Shown here: in pieces, positions 1 through 5,998 of the stretch
Layout: each line of letters begins with the position of its first letter
Position numbering within the stretch: position 1 is the first letter of the stretch
Assembly (NCBI GenBank): GCA_964482395.1
Contig: CAYZXK010000156.1
Location: 1-8,817, forward strand
Reading direction: 5' to 3'
Length of the DNA stretch: 8,817 nt
DNA from: CAYZXK01 sp964482395
GTDB taxonomy: Bacteria; Planctomycetota; Phycisphaerae; UBA1845; Fen-1342
Notes under the pieces: generated by a model
Database searches by the model: none
The model's input: only the letters and a program-made list of their open reading frames with translations
What the model was told of the DNA's origin: nothing
Made by a program: the position numbers and the translations under genes

Positions 1-47
1 GGTTCGATCACCGCCCACAGGTCGTCCCTGACCAGCGGCTTGGCCAT
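1..47 (-). CDS. IS5-family transposase, N-terminal 15 codons only (cut by window edge)
   Basis: The minus strand from the ATG at 47 reads MAKPLVRDDLWAVIE, then a proline codon broken by the window edge. The pattern K-P-L-V-x-D-x-L-W-x-x-I-E-P is the usual N-terminus of IS5-family (IS1031/IS427-like) DDE transposases, which cut and paste the element. The start is well supported: a strong GGAGGA ribosome binding site lies at 55-60, seven bases upstream. The catalytic DDE residues lie off the window, so whether the transposase is intact is unknown. Fifteen residues are too few for a firm family call, but the motif, the strong binding site and the interrupted neighbour gene agree. Confidence 0.7.
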   Translation of the reverse strand, partial: MAKPLVRDDLWAVIE

Positions 48-54
48 CGCGATG

Positions 55-60
55 TCCTCC
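55..60 (-). promoter_or_regulatory. Ribosome binding site of the transposase
   Basis: GGAGGA on the minus strand lies seven bases before the ATG at 47. It fixes the start of the short partial transposase frame. Confidence 0.65.
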
Positions 61-91
61 GTGACGCATACCGACCTCGCTCGATGGCCTG

Positions 92-119
92 ATCATGACG
101 TGAATTCGTCAGCGGTCAA
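92..119 (-). promoter_or_regulatory. Possible transposase promoter inside the IS end
   Basis: On the minus strand TTGACC (114-119) is followed after 16 bases by CATGAT (92-97), matching five of six and four of six bases of the -35 and -10 consensus. It points toward the transposase start at 47 and lies just inside the proposed IS end, where IS elements usually keep their promoter. This is pattern matching only; planctomycete promoter preferences may differ. Confidence 0.35.
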
Positions 120-138
120 GTGGTTTTGTTAGGCGCTC

Positions 139-3100
139 TTAGGCGTAAAGTTTGCGACCGGTGCAAGTCCCACGGACACGGCCCGCAAATTCATCGACGG
201 ATGGTCGCGGCCCCTGTTCGGCGTAGGTCCGGACGAGCTTGTGCCGGGCAGGTCGGGCAGGCTTGCGCTTCAGCCAGTCATGTACGACCGAGATAGTGGG
301 GCCTACAAGTTCACGCTCTTTTACTACATTCAGCAGCGAGCCGGGATTCCCGTTTTCCGAGCAGAATTACGCCTGCTGGTCGCCAACCGGGCCGGCAGCC
401 CGCTGGTCTGGGCCGCGTCGACGCTCCGGGATCTGGGCAACTTTCAGCCGCCGATTCCCCCCGGCTTCGATCCTGCCCGACAGGCCGCGACCGGGCTGGA
501 GCGTTTCGGTCCGCCCGAGCCGGTGATCTGGGCCGGCGTCGGCGACCTGACCGCGCCGCCGATCCTGGCGTTCCAATTCATCGGAGAGGCCGGCTCGCTC
601 CGAACCCGCGATTATCAGAAGTGGCTGATCGTCGCCGACGCGCTGACCGGTACGGTGCTGTACCGGGAAAACCTGATTTTGACCGAGGACGTGACGGGCA
701 GCGTAAGCGGCCTGGCCACCATCGGCCCCAAGGCTGAGCAGTGCGCGGAGGAACTGCCGGCCCCGATTGCCGAGTGCGAGGTGAGCCTGGTGGACGGCCC
801 GACGGTGTACACCGACCCACTCGGTAACTTCGTGATTCCCGACGTCGGTGGCGGTCCGGTGACGCTCGAGGCCCGACTGCACGGCCGCCGATTCGACGTG
901 TACAACTGGCTCACCGATGATACGGTGCTGACCCTGACCGTGGTTCCGCCGGGGCCGGCGGCGTTGGTCTTCAACGAGGCCAACGAGGAGTACACTCGCG
1001 CCGAAGTCAACGCCTACGTCCAGGCGAACCTGGTGCGCAGCTTCGTTCTCTCTTATCAGCCTCAGTATCCGGTCATCGCCGGTCAGGTCAATTTCCCCGT
1101 GAATGTGAACCGGACTGACGGTTTCTGTCCGGGTAACGCGTGGTATGATCTGAATTCGCTGAATTTCTGTGCCGCGGGCACGGCCGGGGGCTTCAACTTC
1201 CCCAACACCGCCTACTCCGGCATCGTGCATCATGAATACGGGCACCACCTGGTGCAGGTCGACTCGATCGCGGTCTTGATCGCGGATGACCCGGTCGGCG
1301 CGTACGGCTTCTTCGGCGACTGCGACAGCGGACTGCGAACCGCGGCCAATGACTATCAGTACCCTTGTCGCGGCGAGGTGCACGATTGCGGCCAGTTGCT
1401 TTCCGGCTGCATCTGGTCGACCCGCAATGAGCTGGCGGCCAGCCACCCGGACAGTTATCGCGACATCCTGGCCGAACTGACGATCAACAGCATATTGCTG
1501 CACGTAGGCGACCAGATCACTCCTCAGATCGCGACCGACTTTCTGACGCTGGATGACGATGACGGCGACCTGACCAACGGGACGCCCCACTACTTCGAGA
1601 TCTGTCGCGGCTTCGGGTCCCATAATGTGGATTGCCCGTTCGACTGTAACGGCAACGGCATTTTTGACGCCCTGGACCTGGCCGCCGGCACCAGCCCGGA
1701 CTGCAACGCCAACGGCGTGCCGGATGAGTGCGACCTGCCGGACTGCAACCACAACCATGTCCCGGACGAGTGCGACATCGCCGCCGGCACCAGCCCGGAT
1801 TGCAACGGAAACAACGTCCCGGATGAGTGTCTAGACATCGAGGCCGACTGCAATCAGAACGGGTGGCCGGACGAGTGCGACATCGCCGCCGGGGCCAGCC
1901 CGGATTGCGACGCCAACGGCCGGCCGGACGAGTGCCCGGTGCCCAGCCCCTATGGCTGGACCCACACGGTGGGCGGGCCCGGCTCGGACTATGTGTCTAA
2001 GGCATTATCCGATAACGAAGGGAACCTCTTTGTAGTGGGGGTATTCGAGGGCACGGTGGATTTCAACCCCGGCTCCGGCGACGTGCGCGTCTCCAGCGGC
2101 TACAGCGACATTTTCGTGACCAAGCTGCTGCCGGACGCTTCCTACGCCTGGACGCTCACCATCGGCGGGACCGGCCGGGATGTGGCCAATAGTGCCGCGA
2201 TCGACCCCAACGGCGACCTGCTGCTGGTCGGCTATTTCTATTACACGGTGGATTTCGATCCCGGACCCGGACAGGACTTGCACACCAGTCACGGCGGCTG
2301 GGACATTTTCGTCACCAAGTTGCACGGCGACGGATCCTATGGCTGGACGCGGACCATCGGCGGCGGTTCAGGTGACAGTGCCAACAACGTCGCCACGGAC
2401 GCGGCCGGAAACGTCTACGTCGTCGGGGCTTACGTCGGAACCGTGGATTTCGACCCCGGGCCGGACGTCGATCAGCACACCGCGGTCGGCGGCTCCGACA
2501 TCTTCCTTCTCCGGCTGGGGCCGGACGGCTCGCATGGATGGTCATGCAGCCTGGGCGGGACGTTGAACGACTTTGGCCGCGGCGTGGCCGTCGCCACCGA
2601 AGGTGACCTGGTGGTGGTCGGCCAGTTCTCGCAGACCGTCGACTTCGATCCAGGTGCCGGCGAGGATCCGCGCACTTCCAACGGCTACTTCGACGCGTTC
2701 GTCCAGCGCCTCCACCCCGACGGTTCTTACGCCTGGACCAACACCGTCGGCGGAACCGGCAATGACGCAGCCTACGCAGTCGCCGTCGGACCAACTGGAC
2801 AGATTTACGTCGCGGGCAACTTCCAGCGCACGGTCGATTTCGACCCCGGGCCCGGCCAGGACCTGCACACCAGCCTGGGCGGCGACGACATATTCATCTC
2901 CCGCCTGGCGGCTGACGGCGGGCACGCTTGGACTCGCACCTTCGGCGGCCTGGGATGGGACGACGTCAGCGAGGTGGCCGTCCTGGCCGACGGCAGTGCG
3001 TTGCTGACCGGCTGCTTCGAAGACCTGGTTGACTTCGACCCCGGGCCGGGAGTCGATGAGTACGCTTCGGTCGGCCTGACCGACGCCTTTCTAACCCTGC

Positions 3101-3621
3101 TTCGCCCCGACGGCTCCTATGGCTGGACGTACGCGATCGGCGGGGCCAAGTACGACGGCGGCAACAGCGTGGCAGTTCAGCTTGGCGGCCCGCCGCCCCA
3201 TCCCCTCCTCCTGGCCGGCTATTTCCGCGAAACGGTGGACTTCAATCCCGCCGACCCAGTCGACGCCAGGACCTCCCAAGGAGCCTACGACGGCTTTCTG
3301 ACCCGCTTCGCCTGGGGCGTCTTCTACGGCGACTGCGACCAAAATGGCGTTTGGGATGGCTGCGACATCGCTTCCGGGGCCGCGGATGCAAACGCCAACG
3401 GCCTGCCCGACACCTGCGAGTTGCTGCCCGGCGACCTCAACTGCGACGGCACCGTAAGTACCGCCGACATCAACCCGTTCGTAATACTGCTGACCCGGCC
3501 GGCCTGGTGGCAGGCCACTTACCCTGGCTGCCTGATGTCCAATGGCGACATCAACGGCGACGGAAGCGTTGACTTCCGCGATATAAACCCGTTCGTATCT
3601 CTGATCGCCGGCGGCCGCTGA
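139..3621 (+). CDS. 5'-truncated secreted M36-like zinc metalloprotease with calcium repeats, seven-bladed propeller and dockerin-like tail; probably IS-interrupted pseudogene
   Basis: The first usable start is GTG at 241, but it has no clear ribosome binding site. The same frame is open from 133 and the codons between 139 and 240 read as real protein (ATGASPTDTARKFIDGW, then LFGVGPDEL). These resemble the start of a fungalysin/thermolysin propeptide (FTP) and continue into YYIQQRAGIPVFRAELRL. I therefore place the surviving part from the IS boundary at 139, with the signal peptide lost.

Domains in order: FTP-like propeptide to about 600; a carboxypeptidase-regulatory-like beta domain at about 775-910; a protease domain with the zinc site HEYGH at 1231-1245 (H331-H335 counted from the GTG); DCNxNGxPDEC calcium-type repeats at 1645-1935; seven propeller repeats at 1951-3315; another such repeat and a dockerin-like pair to the stop. 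The expected GEGxSD segment with the third zinc ligand is not seen after HEYGH. The protein would be extracellular or surface-bound. The family call is firm; activity is doubtful. Confidence 0.88.
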   Translation, partial: LGVKFATGASPTDTARKFIDGWSRPLFGVGPDELVPGRSGRLALQPVMYDRDSGAYKFTLFYYIQQRAGIPVFRAELRLLVANRAGSPLVWAASTLRDLGNFQPPIPPGFDPARQAATGLERFGPPEPVIWAGVGDLTAPPILAFQFIGEAGSLRTRDYQKWLIVADALTGTVLYRENLILTEDVTGSVSGLATIGPKAEQCAEELPAPIAECEVSLVDGPTVYTDPLGNFVIPDVGGGPVTLEARLHGRRFDVYNWLTDDTVLTLTVVPPGPAALVFNEANEEYTRAEVNAYVQANLVRSFVLSYQPQYPVIAGQVNFPVNVNRTDGFCPGNAWYDLNSLNFCAAGTAGGFNFPNTAYSGIVHHEYGHHLVQVDSIAVLIADDPVGAYGFFGDCDSGLRTAANDYQYPCRGEVHDCGQLLSGCIWSTRNELAASHPDSYRDILAELTINSILLHVGDQITPQIATDFLTLDDDDGDLTNGTPHYFEICRGFGSHNVDCPFDCNGNGIFDALDLAAGTSPDCNANGVPDECDLPDCNHNHVPDECDIAAGTSPDCNGNNVPDECLDIEADCNQNGWPDECDIAAGASPDCDANGRPDECPVPSPYGWTHTVGGPGSDYVSKALSDNEGNLFVVGVFEGTVDFNPGSGDVRVSSGYSDIFVTKLLPDASYAWTLTIGGTGRDVANSAAIDPNGDLLLVGYFYYTVDFDPGPGQDLHTSHGGWDIFVTKLHGDGSYGWTRTIGGGSGDSANNVATDAAGNVYVVGAYVGTVDFDPGPDVDQHTAVGGSDIFLLRLGPDGSHGWSCSLGGTLNDFGRGVAVATEGDLVVVGQFSQTVDFDPGAGEDPRTSNGYFDAFVQRLHPDGSYAWTNTVGGTGNDAAYAVAVGPTGQIYVAGNFQRTVDFDPGPGQDLHTSLGGDDIFISRLAADGGHAWTRTFGGLGWDDVSEVAVLADGSALLTGCFEDLVDFDPGPGVDEYASVGLTDAFLTLLRPDGSYGWTYAIGGAKYDGGNSVAVQLGGPPPHPLLLAGYFRETVDFNPADPVDARTSQGAYDGFLTRFAWGVFYGDCDQNGVWDGCDIASGAADANANGLPDTCELLPGDLNCDGTVSTADINPFVILLTRPAWWQATYPGCLMSNGDINGDGSVDFRDINPFVSLIAGGR
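1645..1935 (+). repeat. Tandem DCNxNGxPDEC calcium-binding-type repeats in the protease
   Basis: Several copies of a D-C-N-x-N-G-x-P-D-E-C motif follow the protease domain, separated by short DIAAGTSP linkers. Acidic and Asn residues at alternating positions resemble thrombospondin type 3 or dockerin calcium loops, and the paired Cys may form disulphides. At DNA level 20 bases at 1681-1700 recur exactly at 1780-1799, and with two changes at 1885-1904, so the array looks built by recent duplication of units of about 33-35 codons. A further degenerate copy sits after the propeller, at about 3331-3420. Likely role: a rigid calcium-dependent spacer (inference). Confidence 0.8.
1951..3315 (+). repeat. 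Seven tandem SBBP-type repeats, a probable seven-bladed beta-propeller
   Basis: Seven repeats of 64-66 residues begin at 1951, 2143, 2338, 2533, 2728, 2923 and 3118. Each starts (Y/H)-(G/A)-W, usually followed by T or S and then GG. A middle strand ends VVG or a variant of it, followed by TVDF(D/N)PG. The unit closes on a D-x-F segment such as DIFVTKL and a DGS turn. The pattern fits the bacterial beta-propeller repeat family (SBBP). The regular length and count of seven suit one closed propeller, likely a binding module. Only the last repeat departs from the pattern, with an insertion of prolines near 3190-3205. Confidence 0.82.
3430..3618 (+). other. Dockerin-like C-terminal domain of the protease
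   Basis: Two F-hand-like calcium loops end the protein: GDLNCDGTVSTADINPFV at 3430-3483 and GDINGDGSVDFRDINPFV at 3544-3597. Each has the Dx(N/D)xDG loop of type I dockerins followed by a short helix. The shared D-I-N-P-F-V ending is a form seen in many planctomycete exported proteins. True dockerins bind cohesins; here the domain may instead attach the enzyme to a partner or to the cell surface. No cohesin is present in the window. Confidence 0.7.
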
Positions 3622-3629
3622 CCGCCCCG

Positions 3630-5843
3630 TCATGGCTTGGGCCGGGCCTGCTCCCGAGCCAGCTCATGCTCCACCCGCTCCAGCAGCTCCCGGCTCATCT
3701 CCTGGGACGGGCTGATGGCCAGAGCCCGCTTGAAGCAGTCGGCGGCCAGATCCAGCCGCCGCATTTTTATGTGCAGGACGCCGAAATCGTGCCAGAATTG
3801 CGGGTTGCCTGGCTGTAGCGTCAGAGCGCTGGAGAAGTGCTCGACCGCTTTGTTGTAGTGCTCGAGCTGGGCCTCCACGATGGCCAGGCGGTGATGAGCG
3901 GAGGCGTCATTGGGTGCGATTCGGACCACGTGCGCGTACTGGACCCGGGCCTCTTCCCAGCGCCCCAGATCGCCCAGGACGTTGCCATAGGCTGACCGGA
4001 GCTGGGCGTCGTCCGGGGCCAGTTCGACCGCCTGGGCGAACAGTTCACAAGCTTCCCGGACCTGGCCCTGGACCTTCCGGGTGTCGGCCAGCATGCCCAG
4101 CAGTCGCCCATCGCCCGGGTTGGCTTCCACGACCCGAGTCAAGACCTGCTCGGCTTGCGCGTACCGGCCCTGCGCGAACAGCAGTTTGGCAACTCGCCCC
4201 GCGAGGTCCTTGCTGGTCGGGTTGATCGCCAGGGCCCGCTCGAACTCCGCTTGAGCCTCCTCGGTCCGACCAAGACTCAGCAGCACGTCCCCGAGCGCAG
4301 TGCGGGCCTCCAGGTCCCTGGGTTTGAGCGTTAACGCCCGACGCCAGAGCTGGATGGCCTCTTCGACCTTGCCTTGCCGATGCAAGGCGGCCGCCGAATT
4401 GAATAGCGGGCTGGACGGGTCGGCCAGGTCGAAACCCGCCGCCTCATGCACGAATCCCAGGGCGATCTCCGCCACCAGCAGCCCCGTCACTGGGCCGGCG
4501 ACCGGCCAGCGGATCGGCCAGTGCCAGGCCCGCTCGATCGCCCAGGCGGCCAGCAGCACGATGACCGGCAGAGCCGGCAGTCGATATCGCGGCGTATACC
4601 AGTGCACGACCACCACCAGCAGGGGGATCGCGAACATCATCCATTCCGGCCCATAACGGATCGGACGCTTCAGCAGCAGGAACAGGCCGACCAGTGCCGG
4701 CCCAATGAGCCAGGGCAGCGGCAGCGGAGCCAGGCGCAGACAGGGGTTCAGGCCGGACCGGATTTCAGGGTTCGGGGCGTAGATATCCCCGTAGTTGCGG
4801 GCGGTCAGGAACATATAGAACTTCCGGGCCGCCAGCCGGATGGTCCGCAGCGGATCTGAAAGCCAGAAGTCGATCACCTGGTTCCGGTAATAGCGGTCGA
4901 TGTCCGCCCAGCTTCCGGGCTTGCCGGTTTGCTTGGCGTACAGCTCGCGCACGTCCTCGAACAGGTCTTCGCGTCCCCGGCTGGTGTTCGGGATCGGCGT
5001 ATACCCGCCGTCCGAGTTGGGCTGGTTTCCCTGTCGCAGGTTGACCGCAGTCACCGACTGAATCAAAAACAGATTGCCGCTGACGTAGTAATTGTGCAGC
5101 GTGGCCGGGGCGATCAGCGCCGCCGCGACGCCGAAACTCACCGCCGGGCGGAGCCAATCTGCCGCTCGACGTTGGCTTTGCCATACCAGCCAAGGCACGA
5201 CCGCCACCACCAGCAGCACAGCCGGCGGATATGACAAGCACAGCAGGCCCATCGCCACGCCGAGCCCGATGTGCCGACCCAGGCTGGGCCGGTTCTGCAC
5301 CCGGATGAGCTGAAGGTAGGTTGCCGCCAGGAGCAGGAGCTGAAGCGAACAGGTCAGGACCCGCAGCGAAAACGACGCCGGCTCTTGCAGGAGCAGGAAC
5401 AGCGCCGCCGCCAGGAGCCCGACCCTGGATCCGAAGCGAAGCCGGCCCGCATACGCCAGCAGGCCGGCGGTGGCCAGGTCGGCGATGATTTGCAGAACAT
5501 AGACCGTGGTCAGCGTCCCGCCCACGGCCCGCAACAGGCCGAGCAGGTATGGGTAGAGCGGGGCGGAGAAGAACGGAACGTTCTGGATCAGTTGGCCACC
5601 GGCCACTCGCGCGGCCCAATCCCAGTACACCTGGGCATCGACCAACGGAGCCCCGGCCATCGGGTTGTGTGCCAGATAGTCGATCAGGATGATGAGGCGG
5701 GCGATCAGACCAACCAGCCCGATGCCGCCCAGTACCCAGTAAAAGTGTCGCTCGCTCCAGGGCACTGGTGGCCGGCCAGCGCTTACTGGCACCTGAGCGG
5801 CCGGGGGGCCGGGATGGCTCGCTTGGCCAGGGGTTTCGGGCAT
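3630..5843 (-). CDS. GT-C (PMT/ArnT-like) membrane glycosyltransferase fused to seven C-terminal TPRs
   Basis: This polytopic inner-membrane protein is likely to transfer sugar from a lipid-linked donor on the outer face of the membrane; the acceptor is unknown. From the ATG at 5843 it has 737 residues. A hydrophobic helix at about 33-57 is followed by a loop with VDAQVYWDWA (D69, D75) and PFFSAPLYPY. This is the layout of the GT39/GT83 families, whose catalytic acid lies in this first loop. Roughly ten membrane segments follow, with the conserved-looking WYTPRYRLPALP before the last ones. Residues 479-716 form seven TPRs of exactly 34 residues.

Start choice: ATG 5843 has an AGGG at 5851-5854. 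The frame also stays open to a TTG at 6002 that overlaps the previous gene's stop as TTGA, which would add 53 Arg/Pro-rich residues with no domain. I favour 5843. The gene is last in the minus-strand series. Confidence 0.87.
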   Translation of the reverse strand: MPETPGQASHPGPPAAQVPVSAGRPPVPWSERHFYWVLGGIGLVGLIARLIILIDYLAHNPMAGAPLVDAQVYWDWAARVAGGQLIQNVPFFSAPLYPYLLGLLRAVGGTLTTVYVLQIIADLATAGLLAYAGRLRFGSRVGLLAAALFLLLQEPASFSLRVLTCSLQLLLLAATYLQLIRVQNRPSLGRHIGLGVAMGLLCLSYPPAVLLVVAVVPWLVWQSQRRAADWLRPAVSFGVAAALIAPATLHNYYVSGNLFLIQSVTAVNLRQGNQPNSDGGYTPIPNTSRGREDLFEDVRELYAKQTGKPGSWADIDRYYRNQVIDFWLSDPLRTIRLAARKFYMFLTARNYGDIYAPNPEIRSGLNPCLRLAPLPLPWLIGPALVGLFLLLKRPIRYGPEWMMFAIPLLVVVVHWYTPRYRLPALPVIVLLAAWAIERAWHWPIRWPVAGPVTGLLVAEIALGFVHEAAGFDLADPSSPLFNSAAALHRQGKVEEAIQLWRRALTLKPRDLEARTALGDVLLSLGRTEEAQAEFERALAINPTSKDLAGRVAKLLFAQGRYAQAEQVLTRVVEANPGDGRLLGMLADTRKVQGQVREACELFAQAVELAPDDAQLRSAYGNVLGDLGRWEEARVQYAHVVRIAPNDASAHHRLAIVEAQLEHYNKAVEHFSSALTLQPGNPQFWHDFGVLHIKMRRLDLAADCFKRALAISPSQEMSRELLERVEHELAREQARPKP
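3696..4409 (-). repeat. Seven consecutive 34-residue TPRs
   Basis: The C-terminal third of the glycosyltransferase divides without gaps into seven 34-residue units with the TPR signature: small residues at positions 8 and 20, then an A-x-x-x-F/L-x-x-A-L-x-x-x-P ending, for example FERALAINP and FKRALAISP. A tail of 21 charged residues follows. TPR arrays bind peptides or partner proteins, so this part may recruit an acceptor protein or a complex. Which side of the membrane it faces cannot be decided by eye. Confidence 0.88.
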
Positions 5844-5998
5844 CGTCAGGCCCTGCCGGCTACGATCGCGACCGCCGGCGACCTCCCGGTCTTCGGGCGA
5901 ACTGCCGGGTCTGGTGGCCAGTCTACCCGCCGCTGAGGGGGGCCGCAACCGGCTGAACCGGGCTGGCCAGGCCCGCCCGACGCGCCACACGCCCAACC
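5844..5998 (-). other. Gap between hydrolase stop and glycosyltransferase ATG
   Basis: These 155 bases are free of stops in the glycosyltransferase frame and could encode an N-terminal extension from TTG 6002. The predicted residues are almost all Arg, Pro, Gly, Ala and Ser and match no domain. An AGGG at 5851-5854 precedes the ATG at 5843 by seven bases. I see no terminator hairpin with a T-run, so read-through from the hydrolase gene is possible. Confidence 0.5.

Larger units (their letters stand above)
1..138 (-). mobile_element. End of an IS5-family insertion sequence (partial, runs off the window)
   Basis: This stretch holds the start of an IS5-type transposase on the minus strand and about 90 bases of upstream sequence ending in a probable terminal inverted repeat. 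Read on the minus strand, the element would begin GAGCGCCTAACAAAACCA at 138. The adjoining TTA at 139-141 fits the TNA target sites used by some IS5 subgroups. The boundary is also supported by coding sequence: the protease frame to the right is open back to 133 and then meets a TAG at 130-132. The other end of the element is outside the window, so neither the inverted repeat nor the target duplication can be confirmed here. The exact boundary is inferred; the presence of an IS is more certain. Confidence 0.65.

Noticed and set aside
129..145. Direct repeat TTAGGCG-CTC-TTAGGCG taken as a target duplication
   Set aside because: Both copies lie on the same side of or across the proposed IS boundary, so they cannot be the two flanks of an insertion. 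The match is short and probably chance.
155..190. GGTGCAAGTCC followed by CCCGCAA, resembling part of a cobalamin riboswitch or a group II intron domain
   Set aside because: No B12 box, no fuller fold and no cobalamin gene follow. The bases are in frame with the protease and translate to propeptide-like sequence, so they are better explained as coding.
367..1758. 463-codon open frame on the minus strand inside the protease
   Set aside because: It lies fully antisense to a gene with clear domains. The predicted protein is a Val/Arg/Gly-rich string without motifs, a common artefact in GC-rich DNA.
4765..5619. 284-codon minus-strand frame within the glycosyltransferase
   Set aside because: It overlaps the glycosyltransferase in another frame and is a Gly/Arg/Pro-rich string with no recognisable fold.
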